A stretch of DNA of 64,000 nucleotides from Scolanthus callimorphus. Lineage: Eukaryota > Cnidaria > Anthozoa > Actiniaria > Edwardsiidae. Below, piece by piece: positions 12,801 to 21,518 of this stretch. The DNA is taken from contig CM066920.1 in assembly GCA_033964015.1 (NCBI GenBank), positions 9,267,912 through 9,331,911 on the forward strand, read 5' to 3'. The position numbers were made by a program, and so were the translations under genes. Below the pieces are notes generated by a model. That model was not told the DNA's origin. It saw only the letters and a list, made by a program, of their open reading frames with translations, and made no database searches. Each line of letters starts with the position of its first letter. Position 1 is the stretch's first letter.

Positions 12801-12902
12801 AAAGGAAACCTGTATTACCGGTTTAATTGCAAGTCTAAACGGGTTGATCCGGGTTATCCTAGGTCGGTATCTCACTGGAGAGGCGTTCTCTATCAGCCAT
12901 GA
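3863..12902 (+). CDS. Secreted M43 (pappalysin-like) metalloprotease with eight hemopexin blades
   Basis: Exons by frame and splice consensus: 3863-4214 (3' end uncertain), 4468/4470-4502, 5016-5284, 7141-7176, 7605-7740, 8493-8594, 9566-9881, 10331-10627, 11820-12110 and 12629-12902 (stop TGA). The first seen exon has a hydrophobic run ending LILVNASYQ that looks like a signal-peptide core with a cleavage site after VNA; its start codon lies upstream. The M43 core is clear: [31 protein letters not shown], then HE joined to [12 protein letters not shown] (zinc motif HExxHxxGxxH), [15 protein letters not shown] and NYMG joined to YSDDTCM (Met-turn region). The C-terminal 320 or so residues are hemopexin repeats (DAIFRW, YYRYN, GYPRP patterns). 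M43 proteases cleave extracellular proteins and hemopexin propellers bind substrates or matrix; the actual substrate is unknown. All residues needed for catalysis appear intact. Exon boundaries between 4205 and 4470 are the weakest part of the model. Confidence 0.85.
5797..5977. repeat. MITE-like element with about 38-bp terminal inverted repeats
   Basis: Left end TTAGAAGGCGATCTAAAAAA then GGTGTGCAGGATTTTTG; the right end is its inverse (CAAAAATCCCGCACACC... CGCCCTCTAA). The interior is AT-rich with GTAAAATAT repeats. It lies in the intron between 5284 and 7141 of the M43 gene. Confidence 0.8.
7141..7176 (+). CDS. 36-bp micro-exon completing the M43 zinc-binding motif
   Basis: Acceptor TTTTATAG at 7133-7140 and donor GTAAGA at 7177 bound exactly 12 codons, [12 protein letters not shown]. 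The preceding exon ends in HE at 5284 (donor GTATGA) and the next starts GGCDRG at 7605, all in phase 0. Joined they give [11 protein letters not shown], so the first zinc ligand and catalytic Glu come from one exon and the other two ligands from this one. Confidence 0.88.
7605..7740 (+). CDS. M43 exon with the GGC...DVADTP and NYMG segments
   Basis: Phase 0 start after CGACCTCTAG and phase 1 end before GTAAGT. It encodes [15 protein letters not shown], a CxxxxGCP cysteine pattern, DSCPD and NYMG; the codon is completed by the next exon at 8493 to read MGYSDDTCM. These are hallmark stretches of peptidase family M43B following the zinc motif. Confidence 0.88.
8040..8140 (+). repeat. Degenerate tRNA-derived SINE head
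   Basis: TAGCTCAGTTG resembles a pol III A box, GAGTTTGAAAC about 40 bases later resembles a B box, and an AATAATAAATAATAA tail follows. It lies in the M43 intron before 8493. The cloverleaf does not hold, so it is a repeat and not a tRNA gene. Confidence 0.45.
8886..8988. repeat. Long perfect-like hairpin with nested hairpin
   Basis: Arms CAATTAGACCTC...GTGCTATGAT and its inverse enclose a second inverted repeat AATAGACCAT / ATGGTCTATT. Related AATAGACCATTAG pieces follow to 9170. It lies in the M43 intron between 8594 and 9566. Confidence 0.8.
9566..9881 (+). CDS. Hemopexin exon A (blades 1-2)
   Basis: Enters in phase 1 after CACAG and leaves in phase 2 (AG before GTAGGC). Two blades are visible: [16 protein letters not shown]...YYRYN...[13 protein letters not shown], then DIDGAV...[13 protein letters not shown]...[14 protein letters not shown]. 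The junction to 8594 gives a continuous frame into the protease exons. Confidence 0.85.
10087..10286. repeat. Foldback element with TTTTCCCATTTCAAATCACG arms
   Basis: ACCTCATCAACTTGGGAGTA followed by TTTTCCCATTTCA on the left is matched by the inverse on the right (TGAAATGG... CCAAGCCAAGGTCT). A half copy in opposite orientation lies at 24595-24655. It sits in the intron between hemopexin exons A and B. Confidence 0.7.
10331..10627 (+). CDS. Hemopexin exon B (blades 3-4)
   Basis: A 297-bp phase 2-2 symmetric exon after TTTCTCAG. Blade 3 is typical ([26 protein letters not shown]). Blade 4 is divergent, with FKDAQFWLF replacing the usual FKGxxYYRF and a [10 protein letters not shown] end. The donor GTGAGG opens directly into the 1.1-kb minisatellite. 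Confidence 0.85.
10630..11775. repeat. Intronic minisatellite, unit about 51 bp, with higher-order repeat
   Basis: About twenty degenerate units built around GGATAAATATGGCGATGAAG and GTTGAGGAGGAG fill the intron between hemopexin exons B and C. A block of about 267 bp starting near 11015 is repeated almost exactly from near 11282. Because units are mostly multiples of three, long open frames appear on both strands (Met/Arg-rich on +, Ile/Leu-rich on -, acidic Glu/Asp in a third frame); these are by-products. Confidence 0.92.
11820..12110 (+). CDS. Hemopexin exon C (blades 5-6)
   Basis: A 291-bp phase 2-2 symmetric exon after AAATTTCAG, donor GTAAAT. It carries [13 protein letters not shown], then [14 protein letters not shown] and [14 protein letters not shown]. 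An open frame from the minisatellite runs into it by chance, but exon B would read straight into TGA if the intron were retained, so splicing is needed. Confidence 0.88.
12629..12902 (+). CDS. Hemopexin exon D (blades 7-8, terminal)
   Basis: Starts in phase 2 after AATTTCAG and ends with TGA at 12900. Two blades: [12 protein letters not shown]...[14 protein letters not shown] and [13 protein letters not shown]...[12 protein letters not shown], ending YQP. An ATTAAA soon after the stop (about 12928) may be the polyadenylation signal. Confidence 0.88.
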
Positions 12903-13430
12903 TTATAAGGGTTTGGCATAAAATTGGAATTAAATGTGTAATTATACACATCCTAGAGCCGAGGGTGGTCTAGTTTTTTGGATAGTAAAATTGATTGAGA
13001 GTTCTCAAGGCATACTATTAATCTTTGTTCAGAATCGACTCTCGGCACACCTTTTAAACTGAACAAAACGGAAATTGCTTATTTCGTGATTTAGATTAGT
13101 TTATACTTTCCGAGCCGTTTCCCATCTTCCTGTTAGTATTTTTGAGACGATACTTTTAGTAATATAGGAAATAAAGCGATTCTCAGAAATTTAAAATTAC
13201 AGCAATAACTATGTTAACCCCAGAAATATCTCTTTTTATCTATTAAAACCCTAGTGAATCTCTCTTTTTATCTCTTAAAAACCTAGCGAGTCTCGTACTT
13301 CGGAGATTTCTTTCACTTCGGAGATTTCTGTTTTCGGTGGCTTTCTCATGGCTTTCGTCAGAAGCCGGCAACATAACGAGATGGAGTCTTCAAAATATCT
13401 TTTCTTTACGCGTTTTTCCCTAGGAAAGTC

Positions 13431-13712
13431 GCAGTTCAATCCAATCCTAGATGGATTGTTTTGCCGATTGTTCGTTAGTGGTTCTTCCCTTTGTAATGAG
13501 CACAGTCTAGACTGAGCTTTGATGAAGTCAGATCAATGATGGACCTTTTTGCCGATTTTTCGTTAGCGGTTTTTCCCTTTGTAATGAGCACAGCCTAGAC
13601 TGAGCTTAAATAAAGTCAGTACAAATCCAATCCTAGATGAAACTGTTTGCCGATTGTTCGTTAGCAGTTTTTCGCTTTGTAATGAGCACCGTCTAAACCG
13701 AGCATGAATTAA
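13431..13712. repeat. Three tandem copies of a 90-100 bp unit
   Basis: Each unit carries GCCGATTGTTCGTTAG, CCCTTTGTAATGAGCAC and AGACTGAGC; the cores start near 13463, 13550 and 13651. The spacing differs slightly between copies, from indels at the junctions. Confidence 0.85.
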
Positions 13713-14257
13713 AATCAGAAATCTCTTAAATAATCACATACACTTTTAACTTGCCAAGTTGTTGTCCAGTTGCCCACCGAGCCCGCATATTCTGCGTGAT
13801 CGGGACACAATCACCCAGAACCAATGAAAATCCAATTTAAAATCCAGGTTCTTATACGCTTTACTATACTATAGCGCCTTTATAATGTTGCTGTCAAAAA
13901 GATGACCAAGCATGGCTCCCATCGTCTGGCGTTTCGTTCTTCACATATTACCCTCTTTTATTTTTTTACCTTTTAGAGGCTACATTGCATAATTTGTGGT
14001 TCTTTTTCTAAGTGTCCTCTCAGCCAGTGAAGGTTGTTATATCGTAGAGAATGACCTGGATTTTGCGATAGCATCTATTGGGAGGGCCCCTAATGGTCCC
14101 TCAAAAATCGTCTGTACTCGTGGTTCGAGAATAGATTCATTTAACATTGCTCACTTGTGCGCGTAGTGATATGGGGTGCTTGATTTCCCGCCAACGTTGG
14201 TTGGTAGTGCTCGCAAAAGGTGATCGAAAATTTTGCCAAGTACTCGTTGCTCACACT

Positions 14258-14480
14258 AAAGAGCCTGTGTCAGCCGCCATTTTGACAGCATAGCAACATA
14301 CCAAGTCGGAGAAAGCATCTATTTCCATCGGCTGATTTAGAGAATATAGAGCAATGTTCTCGATTGAATTTGGAAAATCAAATCTGATACTTGGTATTTA
14401 GATGTTTATTAAGACGTTTCTACATATAAATCCTCTTTTAATATCGAACGAAAACAATAACAAAGGAGTGGCTGACACGG
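14258..14480 (+). repeat. Dispersed 223-bp element, copy 1
   Basis: Begins GAGCCTGTGTCAGCCGCCAT and ends GGAGTGGCTGACACGG. Inner landmarks are AACATACCAAGTCGGAGAAA and CAATAACAAAGGAGTGGC. An inverted copy lies at 61101-61326 and a diverged relative at about 31425-31555. The ends share an inverted GTGTCAGCC. Confidence 0.85.
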
Positions 14481-15579
14481 TTACCCGGTTACGGTCGGGC
14501 GCTCGCAAAGAGATTTGGGTTCCCTTTCGTGGTCTAAGGCGTGTAACATGGTCGAGAAAAAATAAAATAAAGAGAGAGAACTGGAGATTCCCCTTTTTTT
14601 GTTTATCGCTCTCGGCACTGTCACTCGGCACACACTTTTGTGCCGAAGCCGTAATTTCGCAAAAGAATACTAAAGGATCTATCTCCTTCGTTACCACCTT
14701 TTAATCGTCGCTGGCGATACTAAACAGGTGGTTGGCTCGGATTTGGTTCGTCGTAGCCAAGCCTACAAATCGATTTGACTACTAAAGCACATAATTGGTG
14801 TTTGCGGCTTTTAACACTTCGAGCTCGCCAATTTGAGCCTTAAGCTTCTCTATGTCTTTTTTTACGTCACAAGCAAGAGCTATGGTACAATTAAGATACG
14901 AATGTGATCATTAACGGACAATTACTCAAACAAAAAAGAAAATTAGAAATCTACTATTGCTTTTTTTGTTTGGGCAGTGGCCAAGGTAGCTTTCCATTGC
15001 TGACCTAGTTGTAAAATGCTGTCCAGGTGAAACGTTTTTGTCATCTAGTTTTTTCTCCCTTTCGTTTGTACGTCAAAAAATATAAGCAAAGCTTGGACTT
15101 CATTTTTTTTTAAATCAGCAGAAGAAAGCCAGGAGCATAAGGCTCCCCGAAGTGAAGGCAGAATGTGCGAAAAACCTTTCATAAGCGTATTTGATGTCCA
15201 TCTAATTTTTTTTATTGCCCAAATATTGTCATGCTATTTTGCGTTATTTACTGCCCTTACTCCTGCCTATTTGAATGCGTCATTCGGCTGGTAGAAAAAC
15301 TAATAAAATGCAGATGCAAAGGTAATATAATCAAGAAGTTAATCCCGGGGCTTTCCATTATATTAATATTAATTAATGTATATGAACGAAAATATATATA
15401 TAGAAAAATGACACTGTGCAAATTCGTGTTTGACGCATATGTGCTCCATGTTGAAATCCCCCATCATAAGGTATGCAAACACCTGCGTGTTTTAAGTAAA
15501 ATACAACCCGACGTCCTTGTTTTGCACTCACTCGTTTATTTATCAAACATAGTTTGCACAAAAACCAGAGACCAGAAGA

Positions 15580-16494
15580 ATGGAAAGTAATTCAACCTGC
15601 ACGGCGAATTTATTTGGCGCGAGCTTGGTTCTCTATGTGGCTCTAAACGCTGTCTCTGGGGTTGTCGCATTCACAGGTAATGGCCTGGTTTTGTTGATGC
15701 TCTACAAGTGTAAAAACCTTCAGTCTGTGTCTAACATGTTTCTGGCTTCCCTCGCCGCGGCCGACCTGTTCGTGGGAATTTTCGTGAACCCTCTTTACAT
15801 CGCACTTTCTTTAACCCATACTTGGGTTACCGATCATGCACTCTACAAATGTGAGAATTTTCTCTGGATGCAATCACTGTTTGCCACGACTTACAGTTTG
15901 ACTGCTATTAGCTGTGATCGCTACATATCTATAATTCTACCTTTTCGCACCAAAAAAAAGCTGAGCCACCATCTTTGTAAAAGGTTCATCGCTCTTATAT
16001 GGGTCCTTTCTCTGGTTTTTGCTTCAGCGACGATTTTCATGAAGGAAGAGGACTCGTCCAAGCTATGGTTATCTGCCCTGGTAATAACCTGTATAATTCC
16101 GGCAATAATCATCTCCTATTGTTACTACAACATTTTAAAAACTGTGCGCATCCAACTGGACAAAATACGCACAGCCTCGTCTGGACTGCAGTCGGCGCAA
16201 ATCGCTAAGATCTTAAAAAGTCGCAAAGCCGCTTGGACAATTGCTATTGTGATAGGCCTTTTCGTCGGGCTTTTTACACCCAATCTTGTTTTCTCGATTG
16301 TCGAGCATGAGACTGTTAGCTACTGCGACAAGTTGGTGGTATATCGGTATTGGTTATGGGGCATATTGATCGCTTTCAGTTCCTCAGCAGCAAATCCTTT
16401 TGTTTATTTTATAAGGTACAAAAACTTTAGGGCTGCTATAAAGCGGCGTTTAAACCCCAAAAGTGTATTTAAAACAAGTTCTGAGTGGAGTTAA
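15580..16494 (+). CDS. Class A GPCR 1 (intronless, orphan)
   Basis: 304 aa, seven hydrophobic segments. Short N-terminus with a glycosylation site (NST, residue 4). TM1 has GNGLVLL (N34), TM2 AADLFVG (D62), TM3 a cysteine (C91) and DRY (113-115), TM7 NPFVY (272-276) and an amphipathic helix with NFRAAIKRR. Departures from the norm: TM6 has FTP (232-234) where most receptors have CWxP, and I see no cysteine in the second extracellular loop to pair with C91. The very short C-terminus ends SSEWS. The sequence is closest in feel to the expanded cnidarian rhodopsin-like receptors; the ligand cannot be assigned. It encodes a plasma-membrane receptor coupling to G proteins through the intact DRY. 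Confidence 0.9.
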   Translation: MESNSTCTANLFGASLVLYVALNAVSGVVAFTGNGLVLLMLYKCKNLQSVSNMFLASLAAADLFVGIFVNPLYIALSLTHTWVTDHALYKCENFLWMQSLFATTYSLTAISCDRYISIILPFRTKKKLSHHLCKRFIALIWVLSLVFASATIFMKEEDSSKLWLSALVITCIIPAIIISYCYYNILKTVRIQLDKIRTASSGLQSAQIAKILKSRKAAWTIAIVIGLFVGLFTPNLVFSIVEHETVSYCDKLVVYRYWLWGILIAFSSSAANPFVYFIRYKNFRAAIKRRLNPKSVFKTSSEWS

Positions 16495-16570
16495 ACATCG
16501 CGCACATTGGACAAACGGATCGAGTTCTGGCTATAGGACACAAATGACTATATTTCCTCGAGTTGACTAA

Positions 16571-16748
16571 TGCCCTGTTTACACCTAATTCAGAAAAGGT
16601 TGCTTTGGTCATTGGTCTTTGGTCGTTGAACGCCTTTGTTTCGTGGTCACTGAAGCAAATAATTCCTTTGTTTCGCGCTATAATTGAAAGACCAAAGACC
16701 AAACGCTAAAGCAATCTTTTTTGAATTAGGTGTATATGAGCACGGGTA
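16571..16748. repeat. MITE-like element with about 50-bp inverted ends
   Basis: TTTACACCTAATTCAGAAAA then TTGCTTTGGTCATTGGTCTT on the left; the inverse (GACCAAAGACCAAACGC... GAATTAGGTGTATA) on the right. Lies about 80 bp after the GPCR 1 stop. Confidence 0.82.
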
Positions 16749-16830
16749 GAAGCATTTCGTAGTAAAATAACACAAGTAGTTTTTATGCCCCCCAACGAGA
16801 TGGGAAAAGTCCAGATTAAGCTACTATTTG

Positions 16831-17062
16831 TAGCGGAGCTCCTTGAGCGGAGCACCATAGGTATCGCAGGATGAATACAATAGAACTCCGGTATACGATC
16901 GACTTCATTTTTCATGGTTCAGCGGTATTCCCATTTGGGTATCGGGGGCGCGTCCGTGTCTGCGCGCCCCTACCACAGGCAACCCAACAACCGTATTTCA
17001 TTTCGGCGGGAAAATAGGCTGCGCGTCCGTTAACAGAAAATATGTAACCGGGAGCTCCGCTT
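16831..17062. repeat. Element bounded by inverted GCGGAGCTCC
   Basis: TAGCGGAGCTCCTTGAGCGG at the left and GGGAGCTCCGCTTTTA at the right, with a GC-rich centre (GGGGGCGCGTCCGTGTCTGC). Probably a short non-autonomous DNA transposon. Confidence 0.55.
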
Positions 17063-18187
17063 TTAGTCAGTGGCTAAATCTATATATTAGCTATACATGT
17101 ATCTAGGGTACGAGAGCATCAATGGGTTATTTAAGAATTATTCCTAGAGCCCGAATAAGCTCTGAGTTGAATAGCTCATGAGTCAAATCAATTTGCGTGA
17201 AGGTCAATTTGTATAGCCCATTTGCAATTTTCTTGCTTTCAAATCCGACACTTTTCGCTACTAGTAGGCTATAACTTATAGCCTACTAGTAGCTCAACCA
17301 ATCAGAACGCAGCATTGGCAATAGACCACTAGAAGTGTGATTTGAGTAATATATACTATTTCAGTACTAAGTCATTCCACTAGCTAAGTCGTTTGTGTTC
17401 GTATGAGGAAAAACCCACTTTACTTCAATAACATACAATCAGATAGCGGTTTTCAACGGAAATCAACTGTCTTGCGGAAATGTTTAAATGTTTGGGAACT
17501 TGAAAAGAATCAATCAATAAATAGATCTATTCGCCCACGACCTGATATTATGAGAACATAAAAACTTCTTACCTTTTTTTAGAATTAAATTTATAGGCTT
17601 GACTAATTGTCAGCTTGACAGCAAGAACACACTCTCTCTCTTGATGTCAGTCATTGGTTTAGTCAATTTATGGATGAACCTAGAAATAATTGCAAAGAAT
17701 ACAGATGTTTTAAAAATTCCATATGGCTGCAATAAGACGAAATACTTCTAACCAATCATAAACGAGACAATTGAAGTTACTGCTGAATGGTTTCGCCGTC
17801 TGCCAAGTAAAACCACTATCACGCGCTGAGCACGTGACCCGTTTCCTTTATAGCCAAGCCAAGTAAATTCACTATCACCTGATGAGCACGTGATTACCAA
17901 ATACACAGCTGCATTGTACGAAATTTAATTGGCTGACACAGAAATGAGGTAAAACTGAGAATGTAAAGTTAACAAAAATACCAATAAATATAGTCGAAAC
18001 TCATCTCAAACCTGCTCCACGTTACGGTAAAGCATGTAACATTCTGATTGACTTGGAGAAAATGGACCAATCAGGGCGAGGCTTTTATTTTCCTCCAACT
18101 ACTATAGGCCAATCAGAGTTAAGCTTATATCTTATCACTTGGTTCGAATTTTTAAATAGGAACAATACACATAGGAACTATTGTTCC

Positions 18188-18403
18188 TAGAGCAGAATTC
18201 GTATGACTGTGAAAAGTGCGGCGACACGACGCGGCACTTTCGTGGTTGCGGCAAGGAACCTGGCCTGCTGTAGATACTGAATGAAATCGCGTAGTCGCGG
18301 CACGGTCACGGTCACGGTCACGGTCACGGTCACGGTCACGGTCACGGTCGCGGCGCGGCACAACTTTGTCGCGGCATTTTTCAGTCATACGAAATCTGCT
18401 CTA
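18188..18403. repeat. Foldback MITE with internal hexanucleotide microsatellite
   Basis: Ends GAGCAGAATTCGTATGACTG and the inverse CAGTCATACGAAATCTGCTC, flanked by TA on both sides as in Tc1/mariner-type insertions. The interior at 18299-18350 is (GGTCAC)n. The ends resemble those of the element at 33541-33781. Confidence 0.85.
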
Positions 18404-18541
18404 TTACAGTCAAAAGACATGAAGCTTGCCCCCCTAGAGTTGAATATTCAATTCACTATTCAACATTCTGCACGCTTTTTGCTTGAAAAGGGCGTGCGTT
18501 GCCATGGGGCTTGCATTATTTCGAGATATAAGATACAGAGA

Positions 18542-18750
18542 TACAAGGATATCAGGTTACCAAAAAATCGTATGTGACTGTAAGACGTGACAGTCTGGTC
18601 AACTGTCTTAGTTCTTATTAAACCTTAGTTCGGATCTCGCACCTCTGGGCTCATGTGCTTTGGTAACATGATCTATCCACTTCTGTCTAGGTTGACCAGG
18701 CAGTCACGTGACAGTCACGTACGATTTTTTGGTAACCTGATATCCTTGTT
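18542..18750. repeat. Inverted-repeat element nested in the 890-bp foldback
   Basis: TACAAGGATATCAGGTTACC with AAAAAATCGTATGTGACTGT on the left and the inverse on the right, arms about 55-60 bp. Confidence 0.82.
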
Positions 18751-18939
18751 TATTATATAGACACGAGTGTTTTACTGGGAAATACGCCACTCGTAGATCT
18801 CATACGAAGCTACATCCGGGTCCTCAGTGACATATTTTCACTAGTGAGGATATCGGTCAAAACAAAAGTGCTTGGAAATCAATTTGGAATATTTTTTTCT
18901 GGTTTGTCTATATAATAAAAAAAAATTACACGCTGGCTT

Positions 18940-19046
18940 GAAGATATGAGTTTTATTTTCTCGTTTCAAAAACAATATTTTACTCATTCGCTGCGCTCAT
19001 TCGTAAAATATTGTTCTTGCCACTCGAAAATAAAACTCATATCTTC
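18940..19046. repeat. 107-bp hairpin nested in the 890-bp foldback
   Basis: Arms GAAGATATGAGTTTTATTTT and CAATATTTTAC... pair nearly throughout, with a short centre around GCTGCGC. Confidence 0.85.
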
Positions 19047-19811
19047 GCGCCACCGCGCCACCACAATGTCCTCTATATCTCTGTATCTTCGTATCTCTGT
19101 ACCTTCGTATCTTGAAATAGTGCAAGCCGTTGCCATGGAATCATAGACAGAGAACAAGTTTTCGATTTGCAACGGCCATAACATTTTTAAAATTGAATTG
19201 AAAAGTGCAGTTTTGGATTGAATAATAAAATCAATAATGGAATAATGAATTGAGTATTCAACTCTAGGGGGGCACGCTTCATGTCTTTCGACTGTAAGTA
19301 ACGGAACGCAGTCAAAAGGGGCCACAAGTGCCATACCGATGCCTAGCAAATGCAAGGCAACATTTGCTTTCTAGGGAATGTTTTCCTCTGTTTCTAGTGT
19401 TTCTTCTTTCAAATGAACTCGCTTAGTAAACTGTAATCGGATATAATGATATCTTCAGCGTGTGGTCTGGGGAAAGGAAATGTACATTCTGTTCCTTTTT
19501 CTTTCTAGGACATAATAACAGTATACAGAGGATTCTGAGTTGTTTCTGTAGATCACTGGTCTTATTTTATAATATTTTGTTGAAACAACCGTGACAGTGC
19601 CCCTTTAAAACAACACTCTCGTAAATGCCGAAAATAAATTCATTTTTCTGCGATGTGAACAGGTGAAAAAGACTTAAAATCAACAGCGTATTGATGTCGC
19701 AGTATAAAGGATCAGGCTACAGAAACCCAGAAGTCTTGTCTGGATGTCATCCATTCGGCACGCACGTGAAAATGGTCTTCACAAAGACAACAAAAGGAAA
19801 GTGTCATGAAC

Positions 19812-19975
19812 AGGGGCGTCGCAAAGGGGGGTACTTAGGTGTCGAAGACGCCCCTTTCGGACCAACATTTATAGTGAACATAAAGGAAAAATCAACGAAA
19901 ATGGTCAGATTCGTCACATTTTCAGTAGTTGTGCTACACCCCCTTTCAAAAATGCTGGCTACGCCCCAGATATGA
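19812..19975. repeat. MITE with GGGGCGT...ACGCCCC ends
   Basis: AGGGGCGTCGCAAAGGGGGG on the left; CCCCCTTTCAAAAATGCTGG and CTACGCCCC on the right. The GGGCGTAGCCAGG type of end recurs at 40766 and 56971-57129. Confidence 0.65.
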
Positions 19976-21387
19976 AGCGTCTTAAAGGGGCTATGTCACG
20001 GCTGTTTCAAAATAAAATACTGCCCCCTCTGCCCTTCCGCTAGCTACGGCCCTTGGGGAAGGGATAACATTTTTTGCCAAAAGTCTGTGATAAGGAATAA
20101 TTCAAAATTTGGTGGTCTACATAGGGTACTTTTTGGAGTAGCTCGCGAATTCGTTTTTAGACCATCACACTGAGCAACGCTTTGACTTTGTAATCTCAAA
20201 TAAGCAGAGCAAGAGATTTTAGTCTCTTTTCTCGAAGCTCATGAAGTCTCGGAGAGGGTATCATTTTTTACAAGATTTTACCCGGGTCCTGCCGGTAGTA
20301 AGCCGCAGGACCGCTCGTAAGCCAATTAGAGCGCGCGATTTGAGATTTGATGGATTTCGGAGCGCTTAAAATAAAAAATAGAAAACGATAACCGACTAAT
20401 TTGCCACAAGGACTTGACTAGTCATTATTACCCGCTGTTCTTATAGCTTTTATTGCTTGTTTTCACCCTCCATCGCCTACTTTATTTAAATATACTATGT
20501 TTATATAATAACAGACACAGTACGAGATCTAGGAAACTGATAAAAGTCTGAGTCATCTGATTGAAAAATATATTAAATAGTTGGTAGTGACGTTCCGTTG
20601 TGCTGATCAAGCAGCGGGGTGGACATATTTCAAATGAAAAACGTTAAAAAAATTCTTATAATTGCTTTCCATATTTTATAAATTAATTTACTCCCGCGCG
20701 CCTCTAGGCAATCGATCCTCCATAGTTGTCTATCTCCCTCCGCTTTATAAGGTGAAGTTGATACATTGATTAAATAGCATCTCCTTTTGCTCCGCATTAA
20801 ATAAAGAGTCCTGTTATCTTTTATCTGCGAATTGAATAACTAGGAAGAATAGGCAAGGCAATCGAGGAAGTATGGAAATAAAATCTTCCAAATACAATAT
20901 CGCATGGTGTTTATTGTGGTGGTTAAAATAATGTCCCAATTTATTTGTTTTTGTGTTCCGTGTTCAAGGTGTAACGTCTTAGTTTCCTACTCATTAAACA
21001 TAGGAAACCTTATTCTGTTCTTACTCAAAGAATAAAAGTGCTAGCAATTATTCAAGACAAAAAGCGTCTACATATATACAGGACTCTTAGAAGCTAAATT
21101 CAGAGAAAACGTTATATAATAATTTTAAAAACAGGTGATGTTTTTTTACCAACAGGCCGAATGAGTACCCGCTGTGACATTTCTATTTAGTTAACTTGTT
21201 ATGAAAACTAACCCTAATGAACGGTCTGAATTTTATCTTCCAAGCGATATTACTGCACCATTAAACTTGGAGATTTAAGCTCTATTAGCATGAAGTACAG
21301 CCAGTTGTGGTAAAAGGAGAGGAGGGAACGCATCAGGATTCACAATTAGGCGTTGCCTAGGTAGGTGGAATAGAACAAGCGGGAGGA

Positions 21388-21396
21388 TTATATAGG
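21388..21396 (+). promoter_or_regulatory. Possible TATA box of GPCR 2
   Basis: TTATATAGG lies about 125 bp before the chosen start codon of GPCR 2 in otherwise non-repeat sequence. Position and sequence fit a core promoter, but nothing else confirms it. Confidence 0.3.
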
Positions 21397-21518
21397 ATCA
21401 CACCCCATTGTCTGGTACTGCCTTGTTTATCTAGCACCTGTTATACGTGACTAAGTTATAAACAACAAGACCAATTACGAGACTGAAGCTCGTGTTTGGA
21501 GTAGCAACTTGGAGGACA

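Larger units (their letters stand above)
12903..15579. other. Intergenic interval with repeats
   Basis: No gene seen. It holds short ATCTCTTTTTATCT tandem pieces near 13230-13275, a three-copy minisatellite (13431-13712) and a repeat shared with 31430 and 61101 (14258-14480). The overlapping open frames on both strands at 14398-14704 lie in or beside that repeat and show no domain. Confidence 0.6.
18406..19295. repeat. 890-bp foldback element containing two further palindromes
   Basis: Left end ACAGTCAAAAGACATGAAGC then CCCCCCTAGAGTTGAATATT; the right end is its inverse. Inside are an inverted-repeat element at 18542-18750 (arms ATATCAGGTTACCAAAAAAT) and a hairpin at 18940-19046 (arms AAGATATGAGTTTTATTTTC). 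A relative with the same end pattern (ACAGCCAAAGACGCTCAAGC) lies at 26481-26983. Confidence 0.85.
16495..21518. other. Intergenic interval between GPCR 1 and GPCR 2
   Basis: No gene recognised. Contains several foldback elements (16571-16748, 16831-17062, 17258-17293, the nested block 18188-19295 and 19812-19975). From 19976 to about 21380 I see AT-rich sequence without clear features, apart from a small GGTCCTGCCGG...CCGCAGGACC palindrome near 20286-20313. Confidence 0.6.

Noticed and set aside
13431..13712. CRISPR-like array from three regular repeats
   Set aside because: Eukaryotic context, units nearly contiguous and of unequal spacing; it is a minisatellite.
14398..14704. Overlapping 100-codon open frames on both strands
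   Set aside because: Overlap a dispersed repeat end, and mirror each other.
18152..18577. Arg/Asp and Val/Thr repeat open frames
   Set aside because: Translation of the (GGTCAC)n microsatellite inside a foldback.
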